DNA from: Candidatus Pelagibacterales bacterium
GTDB taxonomy: Bacteria; Pseudomonadota; Alphaproteobacteria; TMED109
Direction of reading: 5' to 3'
Length of the DNA: 9,451 bases
NCBI GenBank assembly: GCA_002714055.1
Contig: PAWH01000039.1
Coordinates: 6,878 to 16,328 of the forward strand
In this document: positions 1 through 6,444 of the stretch, in pieces
Numbering within the stretch: the first letter of the stretch is position 1
Layout: every line of letters starts with the position of its first letter
The notes under the pieces: model-generated
The model's input: only the letters and a program-made list of their open reading frames with translations
What the model was told of the DNA's origin: nothing
Databases searched by the model: none
Program-made: the position numbers and the translations under genes

Positions 1-1
1 T

Positions 2-484
2 TTAGGAGCTAATGTAATTGCTGTATCCAGCTCAAAACAAAAACAAAAAATTTGTAAAGAAATGGGAGCACACTATTCCATAGGTTATAATGACCTTAAA
101 AACAATATTTTAGATATCACATTTGGCAAAGGAGTAGATATAATATACGACCCAGTAGGAGGAGATTCTTTTAGCAATGCCTTAAAATGTATAAAATGGG
201 GAGGAAGATTTCTCATCATAGGCTTTGCAGGAGGTAGTATCCCCTCTCTTCCTATTAACATTGCACTTATAAAAGGTATTTCTGTATTAGGCATAAGAGC
301 TGGAGAATACTTCAGAAGATTCCCAGAGAAAAAAGAAAGTGCTATTTCAAATCTTTTCAAAATAGCAGATTCTGGTTTAATCAACCCTAAAATTCATAAA
401 ATATTAAGCCTAAAACAAGCCAGCAAAGGGTTAAAGATGATTGAGGATAGAGCTATTATAGGTCGTTTAATATTGAAGCCATAA
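2..484 (+). CDS. NADPH:quinone oxidoreductase-like MDR enzyme, 3' part (5' end outside window)
   Basis: The reading frame is open from the first full codon at position 2, so the gene begins upstream of the window. About 160 C-terminal residues are present, roughly half of a typical 320-340-residue medium-chain dehydrogenase/reductase. The visible part starts within the Rossmann cofactor domain: a strand reading LGANVIAVSSS, then the family's 'MGAHYSIGY' and 'GVDIIYDPVGGD' segments, then 'GGRFLIIGFAGG'. These are typical of zinc-independent quinone oxidoreductase/enoyl reductase members, which transfer hydride from NADPH to quinones or activated double bonds in the cytoplasm. The C-terminus 'GRLILKP' is the usual family ending. 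An internal ATG at 62 is not the start, because homology-like sequence continues upstream of it. The gene meets the RraA-like gene tail to tail with only 4 bases between the stop codons. Substrate cannot be deduced. Confidence 0.88.
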   Translation, partial: LGANVIAVSSSKQKQKICKEMGAHYSIGYNDLKNNILDITFGKGVDIIYDPVGGDSFSNALKCIKWGGRFLIIGFAGGSIPSLPINIALIKGISVLGIRAGEYFRRFPEKKESAISNLFKIADSGLINPKIHKILSLKQASKGLKMIEDRAIIGRLILKP

Positions 485-488
485 AAAT

Positions 489-1178
489 TTAGTGAATATC
501 TTCAGCACCTTTAACAGCTTCTAAAAATTTGTTATATGAAAAATCAGGAGCTCTAGCTGCCTCTAATATTACTTCTTCCTTTTTACTTTGCATCTCAATT
601 ATTTGAGGAATATCTTTAACCACATCTAAAGGAATAATAACTGCACCATGTTTATCAAAATGAATAATATCCGCATTATTTGCTTCCATTCCATATATAT
701 TAACTGTCTCAGAATAATCTACGATATGAGTATATGCATGACTTGGTCCTATAGATCCAGCAAGAGCAGAAAAACCTTTTGCCCATTGATCAAGATCTCT
801 TACTGCACCATTTGTTACTAGCCCCTTTACTCCCAGCCCTAAGTGAATAGCACTATTAACTTCGCCCCAGAAACAACCAAAACCTTCTAATTCATCAATA
901 TCTTGTATAACTACTACTGAAGGCTTTTTGGGACTATCTATGTATTCATAATATTTAGTTTTTAAAGCTTGAGTTTCTTTATCCGGCATTGTGGTACTAC
1001 TAATTTTAGCAGTTTTTACGTAGCCGCAAACCGAACCTGACATACCTACTGCTCTTAGAGGTTTATTTGTAAAACCGAGGGCTCTTCTTTCCGGAGCTGC
1101 CACATCCAAAGCATTACAGACAGTAGGAGTATCCCATGACTGTAATTTTATTAAATCTTCTATTGTTACTTCTTTCAT
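489..1178 (-). CDS. RraA / HMG-aldolase-like family protein
   Basis: This encodes 229 residues of the RraA-like fold (the family also annotated as dimethylmenaquinone methyltransferase-like). Members are either divalent-metal pyruvate aldolases/decarboxylases (4-hydroxy-4-methyl-2-oxoglutarate or 4-carboxy-4-hydroxy-2-oxoadipate aldolase) or the RNase E inhibitor RraA. The diagnostic segment is 'GLVTNGAVRDLDQW' at about residues 119-132, with the conserved Arg127-Asp128 pair that binds substrate and metal in the aldolases. It is preceded by 'GCFWGEV' (101-107) and followed by 'ADIIHFDKHGAVIIP' (169-183). Retention of these residues, and a length above the roughly 160 aa of true RraA, favour an enzyme over the RNase regulator (inference). 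The ATG at 1178 has only a weak upstream GGA (about 11 bases away). It is transcribed divergently from the thi operon and convergently with the MDR gene. The substrate is unknown. Confidence 0.85.
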   Translation of the reverse strand: MKEVTIEDLIKLQSWDTPTVCNALDVAAPERRALGFTNKPLRAVGMSGSVCGYVKTAKISSTTMPDKETQALKTKYYEYIDSPKKPSVVVIQDIDELEGFGCFWGEVNSAIHLGLGVKGLVTNGAVRDLDQWAKGFSALAGSIGPSHAYTHIVDYSETVNIYGMEANNADIIHFDKHGAVIIPLDVVKDIPQIIEMQSKKEEVILEAARAPDFSYNKFLEAVKGAEDIH

Positions 1179-1272
1179 AATAAAAATAATCCACTTAATT
1201 AAAATATAAAATTATTTTAAATTATACAAAATTTATTGAAATTAAAATATTTTATAATATAATTTTAATAAA
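1179..1272. promoter_or_regulatory. Divergent intergenic region between the RraA-like gene and the thi operon
   Basis: A 94-base, almost pure A/T spacer carries the promoters of both flanking units. The rightward promoter is described separately. For the leftward RraA-like gene a TATAAT is readable on the minus strand (plus-strand 1226-1221), but no convincing -35 box sits at the right distance, so that assignment is weak. No dyad operator is evident in the spacer. Confidence 0.5.
1236..1263 (+). promoter_or_regulatory. Candidate sigma-70 promoter of the thi operon
   Basis: TTGAAA at 1236-1241 (4 of 6 bases match TTGACA outright; 5 of 6 with only position 5 differing) and a perfect TATAAT at 1258-1263 are separated by 16 bases. 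The predicted transcription start is at about 1270, i.e. at the very 5' edge of the TPP aptamer. A second overlapping TATAAT at 1253-1258 has no -35 at acceptable spacing. In DNA this A/T-rich, -10 matches arise by chance, so the spacing and the position relative to the riboswitch are the main support. Confidence 0.45.
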
Positions 1273-1342
1273 GTGGGTGCCTTTAAGGCTGAGATTCGAT
1301 ACCCTTTAGAACCTGATCTGGATAATGCCCAACGTAGGAAGC
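1271..1342 (+). ncRNA. TPP (THI-box) riboswitch
   Basis: The conserved THI element is readable directly. GGGTGCC (1275-1281) is followed by a minimal P3 hairpin, GCC(1279-1281)/GGC(1287-1289). Next come the pyrimidine-binding CTGAGA (1289-1294) and ACCC (1301-1304), which pairs with GGGT (1275-1278) as P2. Then ACCTGATCTGGATAATGCC (1311-1329) and CAACGTAGGAAGC (1330-1342). CCT (1312-1314) pairs with AGG (1336-1338) as P4, and TGG (1319-1321) with CCA (1329-1331) as P5. Known function: binding of thiamin pyrophosphate in the nascent mRNA represses thiamin biosynthesis or transport genes. No clear P1 closing helix can be drawn. The last conserved block also holds the probable Shine-Dalgarno of thiY (AGGA, 1336-1339), which points to translational control. 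Confidence 0.95.
1336..1339 (+). promoter_or_regulatory. Shine-Dalgarno of thiY inside the riboswitch aptamer
   Basis: AGGA lies 8 bases before the ATG at 1348, which is ideal spacing. It decides the start of thiY. AGG (1336-1338) is also the 3' strand of aptamer helix P4, so the TPP-bound fold would bury it. Confidence 0.7.
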
Positions 1343-1347
1343 AGTAT

Positions 1348-2310
1348 ATGTCAAAAATATTTTTATTTTTATTCTATTTATTATTATTTTTTACAATTCA
1401 AAATTCTGTTTTTGCAGATACTAAATTAGTACTTCTTCTTGACTGGTTTATAAACCCTGACCACGGACCTATAATTATTGCCGATAAAAAAGGTTATTTT
1501 AAAAATAACAATTTGAGTGTTGAAATAATACCCCCTGCAAATCCTGCTGATCCCCCTAAAATGGTAGCAGCAGGTAAAGCTGATATAGCCATATCATATC
1601 AACCAGATTTACATCTTCAAGTTCATCAAGGACTTCCAGTCGTGAGGATCGGTACATTAGTTGCAACTCCTTTAAACTGCCTACTTGTATTAGAAGATGG
1701 ACCTATAAAAACAATTGCAGATTTAAGAAATTCCAAGATAGGATATTCAATTCCGGGTATACAAGAAGCACTAGTATACGGATTACTAAAAAATGCTAAT
1801 ATTAACAAAAATGAAGTTGAACTTATAAACGTTAACTGGTCATTATCTCCTTCACTAATGAGTGGTCAAGTGGATGCGGTTATTGGTGCATTCAGAAACT
1901 TTGAATTAAATCAAATGACTATTGAAGGAATAAAAGGCAAATGTTTCTACCCTGAAGAAGAAGGAGTTCCTCCATACGATGAACTCATATTTATTGTAAA
2001 CAATAAAATGATTAATAATAAAATTTTAAATAATTTTTTATTTGCTATAGAAAAAGCAACCCAATTTATAGTAAATCATCCTGAAGAAAGCTGGAAAATT
2101 TTTTCTAATACTTCTAAAGAATTAAATACAAAACTAAATAAAATGGCCTGGTATGATACCATTCCTAGATTAGCATTAAGACCTTCAGCATTAGATACAA
2201 AACGTTACATAAGGTTTGAAAAGTTCCTACTGAGCCAAGGATTAATAAAAAATATATTACCTATCAAGCTCATGGCAATCGAATTGCCCTATGAGTTTTA
2301 TGAAGAATAA
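1348..2310 (+). CDS. thiY: ThiY-like periplasmic binding protein for a thiamin pyrimidine precursor
   Basis: This encodes 320 residues of the NMT1/THI5-like solute-binding family. ThiY delivers N-formyl-4-amino-5-aminomethyl-2-methylpyrimidine (FAMP), or related HMP-type pyrimidines, to the ThiXZ importer. An N-terminal signal peptide is clear: Lys3, a hydrophobic core at about residues 4-17, and likely cleavage after VFA at residue 23. The mature protein opens with 'LLLDWFINPDHGPIIIADKKGYF', the ThiY signature (Trp33, His39 in precursor numbering), then 'AAGKADIAISYQPD' and 'SGQVDAVIGAF'. The Cys-rich motif of the suicide enzyme THI5 is absent, so this is a binder and not a synthase. The frame is open back to a GTG at 1273, but those 25 codons are riboswitch sequence; the ATG at 1348 has an SD and starts a proper signal peptide. 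It is the first gene of the operon and overlaps thiZ. The exact ligand (FAMP or HMP) cannot be told. Confidence 0.9.
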   Translation: MSKIFLFLFYLLLFFTIQNSVFADTKLVLLLDWFINPDHGPIIIADKKGYFKNNNLSVEIIPPANPADPPKMVAAGKADIAISYQPDLHLQVHQGLPVVRIGTLVATPLNCLLVLEDGPIKTIADLRNSKIGYSIPGIQEALVYGLLKNANINKNEVELINVNWSLSPSLMSGQVDAVIGAFRNFELNQMTIEGIKGKCFYPEEEGVPPYDELIFIVNNKMINNKILNNFLFAIEKATQFIVNHPEESWKIFSNTSKELNTKLNKMAWYDTIPRLALRPSALDTKRYIRFEKFLLSQGLIKNILPIKLMAIELPYEFYEE

Positions 2311-3028
2311 ACATGTAATCTCTGTAGAAGGAAGTTTAATAATTGAAGATAAGAATTTGTTAAACAACTTCTCATTACGAGTTAATAAAGGTACTTGGAC
2401 TACTATTTTAGGCCAATCTGGCGTCGGCAAATCTACCCTTCTAAAATTAATTGCAGGACTTAAAATTCCAGGAAAGTTTAATGGTAATGTTAATATAAAT
2501 AACATCAATAAAAGAACTTTTTCTTGGATGTCCCAGGATGACCTTCTGCTTCCCTGGATGAATATAATAAGAAATGTGTGCCTCGGACAAATTTTAAGAA
2601 ATGAGAAATTAGACTATCGCAAAGCAGAAAAACTTTTACAAAAAGTAAAATTAAAAAACCTTTCCACACAATTGCCTGAAACTCTATCAGAAGGAATGAG
2701 ACAACGAGTTGCCTTAGCGAGAACCCTCATGGAAGAGACTGAAATAGTATTGATGGATGAGCCTTTTTCATCATTGGATTATGTAACTAGATCTTATATA
2801 CAAAGTTTATCAAGAGAATTATTAAAAAACAAAACCGTAATAATGGTTACTCATGATCCAACAGAGGCATTAATATTAAGTAATAATTTACTATTAATAG
2901 AAAACAAAAGATTAACAGAGTTAAAACTACCTAATTCAGAACCTATTAGAAGTATCAACCAAAATAATTTTTCCAAGTATTATGAAAAGACTATAAAAAA
3001 ACTTCAACAAGCGCACATAGAATCATGA
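2291..3028 (+). CDS. thiZ: ThiZ-like ABC transporter ATPase
   Basis: This encodes 245 residues, the cytoplasmic nucleotide-binding subunit of the pyrimidine importer. Walker A 'GQSGVGKST' is at residues 41-49, the Q-loop Gln at 82 in 'SWMSQDDLLLPW', the signature 'LSEGMRQR' at 132-139, Walker B 'EIVLMDEP' at 151-158, the D-loop 'SSLD' at 160-163 and the switch His at 188 in 'VTHDPTEA'. The Q-loop region with 'LLPW' is typical of the nitrate/taurine/ThiZ branch. The signature has Glu where most relatives have Gly (LSGGM). The start is ambiguous between ATG 2291 and in-frame ATG 2300; neither has a good SD, and both lie inside the end of thiY (stop 2308-2310), suggesting translational coupling. 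The 3' end overlaps thiX by 4 bases. The specific name rests on context, since the ATPase alone could belong to any importer of this branch. Confidence 0.9.
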   Translation: MSFMKNKHVISVEGSLIIEDKNLLNNFSLRVNKGTWTTILGQSGVGKSTLLKLIAGLKIPGKFNGNVNINNINKRTFSWMSQDDLLLPWMNIIRNVCLGQILRNEKLDYRKAEKLLQKVKLKNLSTQLPETLSEGMRQRVALARTLMEETEIVLMDEPFSSLDYVTRSYIQSLSRELLKNKTVIMVTHDPTEALILSNNLLLIENKRLTELKLPNSEPIRSINQNNFSKYYEKTIKKLQQAHIES

Positions 3029-3777
3029 AAAAAATATTCAAATTTATAATATATTCATCAGTTCTAGTCGTAATTTGGTGGGCGATAAAATTATTTTCTG
3101 GCACTCCAGATTTCATTCTACCTAGTCCTGATATAGTAATAAAATCTATGATTGATAATTATTATTTATTGTTCTCAAATGCTTTAATTACATTGTATGA
3201 AATCATAGTGGGTTTTATATTGGGAACTTTGTTAGGATTAATAACTGGCATCCAATTAATTATTTCAAAAAATTCTAGAAAACTATTACTTCCATTTATT
3301 TTGTTAAGTCAGGCCATTCCAATTTTTGCATTAGCACCGATACTAACTCTATGGCTAGGATATGGAATCTGGTCAAAAGTTATTATGACTATGATTATCA
3401 TTTATTTTCCTATTACTATTTCATTTTATGAAGGGCTTAAAAGAATAGACCCTATGGTCGTAAATTTAATAAGTATCATGGGAGCTGGAAAATTATCTTT
3501 TTTATTTAAAGTTAGAATACCTTTTGCATTACCTCAACTATCTTCAGGGTTAAAATTAGCAGCTGCTTTTGCTCCTATTGGAGCAGTTATAGGCGAATGG
3601 GTTGGTTCTTCTAAAGGATTAGGATACTTAATGCTTTACGCTAGCGGAAGGGTGCAAATTGATTTAATGTTTGCTTCAATAATTGTTTTAGCAATTTTTA
3701 CAGTGATACTCTATAATATAGTTTCATTTATTACTAACCAATTAACGAAATGGGATCCAAAATCTTACATAAATTGA
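3025..3777 (+). CDS. thiX: ThiX-like ABC transporter permease
   Basis: This encodes 250 residues, the inner-membrane subunit that would carry the pyrimidine precursor across the cytoplasmic membrane with ThiY and ThiZ. About six hydrophobic segments are visible (near residues 7-24, 54-80, 88-110, 117-134, 175-192 and 213-236). The cytoplasmic EAA loop lies near 147-170 ('NLISIMGAGKLSFLF...RIPFALP'), in which Gly153 and the final Leu-Pro match the consensus that docks on the ATPase. 'IPIFALAPILTLWLGYG' (98-114) is typical of the SsuC/TauC/ThiX permease group. The ATGA overlap with thiZ (3025-3028) indicates coupled translation and one transporter. The assignment to thiamin pyrimidine comes from the riboswitch and ThiY. 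Confidence 0.9.
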   Translation: MKKIFKFIIYSSVLVVIWWAIKLFSGTPDFILPSPDIVIKSMIDNYYLLFSNALITLYEIIVGFILGTLLGLITGIQLIISKNSRKLLLPFILLSQAIPIFALAPILTLWLGYGIWSKVIMTMIIIYFPITISFYEGLKRIDPMVVNLISIMGAGKLSFLFKVRIPFALPQLSSGLKLAAAFAPIGAVIGEWVGSSKGLGYLMLYASGRVQIDLMFASIIVLAIFTVILYNIVSFITNQLTKWDPKSYIN

Positions 3778-3789
3778 CTGAATAATTCT

Positions 3790-3794
3790 AAGGA
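3790..3794 (+). promoter_or_regulatory. Ribosome binding site of the aldehyde dehydrogenase gene
   Basis: AAGGA stands 6 bases before the ATG at 3801, within the 23-base gap after thiX. The gap is too short to hold an obvious separate promoter, which argues for read-through from the thi operon. Confidence 0.6.
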
Positions 3795-3800
3795 TAAAAA

Positions 3801-5237
3801 ATGGAAAATACTAAAAAATTTTATATTAATGGTGAATGGGTTAACCCAGAAGAATCTAGAACTCTAGATGTAATAAACCCAGCAAACGAAGAAGTCATAG
3901 CTGTAATAAGTTTAGGTTCTGAAAAAGATGTAAACAAAGCTGTAAAAGCTGCAAAAAATGCATTTGTAACTTTCTCGTTTTCTCACAAAGAAGAGCGTTT
4001 AGAACTTCTTGAAAAAATTATGGATGTTTATAAAAAACGTATGTCAGATTTAGCTTTGGCAATTACTAATGAAATGGGAGCTCCAAAAAATTTAGCCGAT
4101 GCTGCACAAGCTCCATCTGGTTTAGGTCATCTTAAAAAAGCATATAACACTCTTAAAGAATATAATTTTGAAGAAGCAATGAATACAACATTAATAAGAA
4201 AAGAGCCTATTGGAGTATGTGGACTCATTACACCATGGAATTGGCCAATTAATCAAATATCATGCAAAGTAGCTCCAGCTCTTGCTGCAGGATGCACTAT
4301 GATACTAAAGCCTAGTGAAGTTGCGCCTTTAAGCGCAATAATATTTTCAGAAATTTTAGATGAATCTGGAGTTCCAGCAGGTGTCTATAATATGATTAAT
4401 GGTGATGGGCCAACTGTAGGAGAAGCATTAAGTAAGCACCCTGACATTGATATGATGTCCTTCACAGGCTCAACTCGAGCTGGTATAGCAGTAGCCAAAT
4501 CTTCTGCTGATACTGTCAAGAGAGTAACACAAGAACTTGGAGGCAAATCAGCTAACATTATTCTTGAAGATGCTGACTTACATAAAGCTATTTCTAGAGG
4601 AGTTCTTCACTGCATGAATAATTCTGGACAATCCTGTAATGCTCCTACAAGAATGTTAGTACCAGAATCAAAAATGGATGAAGTTATTGAAATTGCTAAA
4701 AATACATTAAATAAAGTAGTATTAGGCAATCCAAACTCCGATACAACAACAGTAGGCCCAGTAGTAAGTGAAATTCAATATAATAAAATTAAGAATCTTA
4801 TTGAACTAGGGATAAAAGAAGGAGCAACCCTAGTAGCAGGAGGAACTAATACTCCTGAAGGTTATAATAAAGGTTATTATGTTGAACCTACAATTTTTGC
4901 TAATGTTACTAATGACATGACTATAGCTAGAGAAGAAATATTTGGTCCAGTTCTAAGTATATTAGGATATAAAGACGAACATGATGCAATTAATATTGCT
5001 AATGAAACTATCTACGGACTATCTGGATACGTTTCTTCAGAAAATATAGAAAATGCTAAATCTGTCGCCTCCAAGCTTAGAACAGGAATGGTTCATATAA
5101 ATAATGCGCCCGGAGACCAGTCTGCTCCATTCGGTGGATATAAAATGTCTGGAAATGGACGTGAATGGGGTGAATTTGGTCTTGAAGACTTCTTAGAAAT
5201 AAAATCTGTTATGGGAGCAATACCAAAAACTGCATAA
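3801..5237 (+). CDS. NAD(P)-dependent aldehyde dehydrogenase
   Basis: This encodes 478 residues, full length for the ALDH superfamily, a soluble enzyme oxidising an aldehyde to its carboxylate with NAD(P)+. All catalytic elements are seen: 'TPWNWP' with the oxyanion Asn147, cofactor-site Lys170 in 'LKPSEVAP', 'FTGST' (221-225), the general base Glu245 in 'QELGGKS', the nucleophile Cys279 in 'NSGQSCNAPTRM', and 'EEIFGPV' downstream. The 'SGQSCNAPTRM' and 'APSGLGHL' style resembles the CddD/SSP0762-like ALDH subgroup, which includes an omega-oxo-fatty-acid dehydrogenase; this subgroup placement is from memory and needs a domain search. It follows thiX by 23 bases on the same strand with its own SD, so it probably lies in the TPP-controlled operon. 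Whether it acts on a pyrimidine aldehyde or on the products of the nearby monooxygenase is open. Confidence 0.93.
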   Translation: MENTKKFYINGEWVNPEESRTLDVINPANEEVIAVISLGSEKDVNKAVKAAKNAFVTFSFSHKEERLELLEKIMDVYKKRMSDLALAITNEMGAPKNLADAAQAPSGLGHLKKAYNTLKEYNFEEAMNTTLIRKEPIGVCGLITPWNWPINQISCKVAPALAAGCTMILKPSEVAPLSAIIFSEILDESGVPAGVYNMINGDGPTVGEALSKHPDIDMMSFTGSTRAGIAVAKSSADTVKRVTQELGGKSANIILEDADLHKAISRGVLHCMNNSGQSCNAPTRMLVPESKMDEVIEIAKNTLNKVVLGNPNSDTTTVGPVVSEIQYNKIKNLIELGIKEGATLVAGGTNTPEGYNKGYYVEPTIFANVTNDMTIAREEIFGPVLSILGYKDEHDAINIANETIYGLSGYVSSENIENAKSVASKLRTGMVHINNAPGDQSAPFGGYKMSGNGREWGEFGLEDFLEIKSVMGAIPKTA

Positions 5238-5301
5238 AACTATATAAGAAAATAGAGAAAATAAATTAAATTCAAAACCTTTATTTGCTTATAAAACAAT
5301 A

Positions 5302-5778
5302 TTAGTGATCATGCTGATGTGTGGATTTTCTCATATCTACTTTAAATTTAACATTTAAATTTTCTAAATTCTCAAGAAAGTGATTTTCCATACTTTTAAA
5401 AATTAACTCAACGCCCATCATTTGCCCTTCTTCATAATCTTTATTAATTCCAAAAAACATTAAGTGAAAGCTCATAGGTTTTAACTCTATTATCTCTCCA
5501 GCTTTAATTTCAAGCCCTCCCTCTAAAGGTCTCATTTTAGCTATATCATCTTCCATAGTAACTTTATGAAGTTCAATTTTTTTAACATCTTTAGATACTG
5601 CACCCATAAGATAAAGATCATAACTACTAATATTTTTAATTTTAAAATAGCCAGCTCCATTTGTATCAAATATTTTCATCCATGGATGATCTATTATGGC
5701 ATATTTGGCCTCAAATTTATGTGCACTAGAATAAAGAGGAAATATTAGTAAAGTCGTAATCAAAAGTATAATTTTCAT
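5302..5778 (-). CDS. PCu(A)C-type periplasmic copper chaperone
   Basis: This encodes 158 residues of the PCu(A)C (DUF461) family, periplasmic Cu(I) carriers that help assemble the CuA centre of cytochrome c oxidase. The start chosen is ATG 5778, because it gives a clean signal peptide (MKIILLITTLLIFPLYSSA, cut after residue 19). An in-frame ATG at 5805 would prefix nine residues and overlap the upstream gene. The copper motif is present: His71, Met82 ('HKVTMEDDIAKM', spacing X10), then His105 and Met107 ('FHLMFFG'). The Met82-His105 spacing is X22 against the classical X21, owing to one extra Gly in 'LEGGLEI'. The C-terminus 'THQHDH' adds a His-rich tail that may also bind metal. It lies 8 bases after the NIPSNAP gene, so it is likely the last gene of the leftward operon. 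Confidence 0.9.
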   Translation of the reverse strand: MKIILLITTLLIFPLYSSAHKFEAKYAIIDHPWMKIFDTNGAGYFKIKNISSYDLYLMGAVSKDVKKIELHKVTMEDDIAKMRPLEGGLEIKAGEIIELKPMSFHLMFFGINKDYEEGQMMGVELIFKSMENHFLENLENLNVKFKVDMRKSTHQHDH

Positions 5779-5786
5779 GTTTTTTT

Positions 5787-6425
5787 CTACTGTAAGGGTG
5801 AACATGAAGAGGGAGACAAAATAATACTCTCTTCCGATCTAATAGCTTGCTCTTGTACTAAATTTAAATCTTCAAATAAAGGATTATTTTCGGACTGCTC
5901 CCAGAATTTTTGCATAGTTTCCGTATTGTCATGACTCCATAAATGAATTATTTCATTTGGATCAGAAAGTTCTACATTCCATATAGCAATATTGACTGAA
6001 GTAGACTTCAACTTTTCTCTTATTTCTACAAAACTTTTCATCCATTTTGCCGATTCTCCAATATTTAAACTAGCAATTCTTAATTCATAAATATTTTTTT
6101 TCCTCTTAGGTTTTCTAAAAGTTACTGACGGTCTAAGAATTCTAATTTTTTGAGTTAAAATATGTGGAGCAACTAAGGGAATAAATTTTTTTCTCCAATC
6201 CTCTAGCTGAGATAACTCTGATCTCAATTTTCTCATTTCTTCCACATCCTTATATTCCCACATGTGAACATATTGGTTAAGTCTACCTATAGAGCTCCAC
6301 CAATGGCCTATTAATTTTCCATAAGTATCTCCATCTCTTATGGATTGGGCCACAGTCGCACTCGCATTAACAACCTCCTTCATTCTCCCGGCACGAGTTG
6401 TATACATTCTTAGTTCGTAAATCAT
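5787..6425 (-). CDS. NIPSNAP family protein with two tandem domains
   Basis: This encodes 212 residues. Two alpha/beta-barrel NIPSNAP repeats are visible: the first begins at residue 1 (MIYELRMYTTRAGRM) and the second at about 112 (IYELRIASLNIG). Each has the later family element: 'QYVHMWEYKD' (51-60) in the first and 'EIIHLWSHDN' in the second. Members are small dimeric ferredoxin-like-fold proteins; bacterial functions are mostly unknown, though they often sit beside oxygenases and degradation genes. The start is ATG 6425, preceded by a strong AAGGAG about 7 bases upstream. An in-frame ATG at 6470 would lie inside the end of the monooxygenase gene and add an unrelated basic stretch. It sits 19 bases after the monooxygenase stop and 8 bases before the copper-chaperone start, so the three are probably one operon. 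The biochemical role cannot be assigned. Confidence 0.88.
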   Translation of the reverse strand: MIYELRMYTTRAGRMKEVVNASATVAQSIRDGDTYGKLIGHWWSSIGRLNQYVHMWEYKDVEEMRKLRSELSQLEDWRKKFIPLVAPHILTQKIRILRPSVTFRKPKRKKNIYELRIASLNIGESAKWMKSFVEIREKLKSTSVNIAIWNVELSDPNEIIHLWSHDNTETMQKFWEQSENNPLFEDLNLVQEQAIRSEESIILSPSSCSPLQ

Positions 6426-6431
6426 ATATAT

Positions 6432-6437
6432 TCTCCT
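6432..6437 (-). promoter_or_regulatory. Strong Shine-Dalgarno that sets the NIPSNAP start
   Basis: Read on the minus strand, AGGAGA with an A-rich flank precedes the ATG at 6425 by about 6-7 bases. It is the best SD in the window and rules out the upstream ATG at 6470. Confidence 0.7.
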
Positions 6438-6444
6438 TTTTCTC

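Noticed and set aside
85..384. Minus-strand open frame of 99 codons opposite the MDR gene
   Set aside because: Antisense shadow of a gene with clear family motifs; no SD and no recognisable protein.
485..488. Possible terminator at the MDR / RraA-like convergence
   Set aside because: Only four bases separate the stop codons and no hairpin is visible around them; the transcripts probably overlap.
1626..1808. Minus-strand open frame within thiY
   Set aside because: Short antisense shadow of a well-supported binding-protein gene.
2257..2508. Minus-strand open frame of 83 codons across the thiY-thiZ junction
   Set aside because: Antisense shadow; its codons mirror the Walker A region of thiZ.
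5238..5301. Possible bidirectional terminator between the convergent ALDH and copper-chaperone genes
   Set aside because: Only a five-pair A/T stem (TTTAT with ATAAA near 5280-5295) can be drawn, without a following T run; too weak to call.
5566..5748. Plus-strand open frame of 60 codons within the copper-chaperone gene
   Set aside because: Shadow frame opposite a gene with intact copper motif and signal peptide; no SD.
5779..5805. Upstream in-frame ATG at 5805 as start of the copper chaperone
   Set aside because: It would place nine residues before a textbook signal peptide and overlap the NIPSNAP gene.
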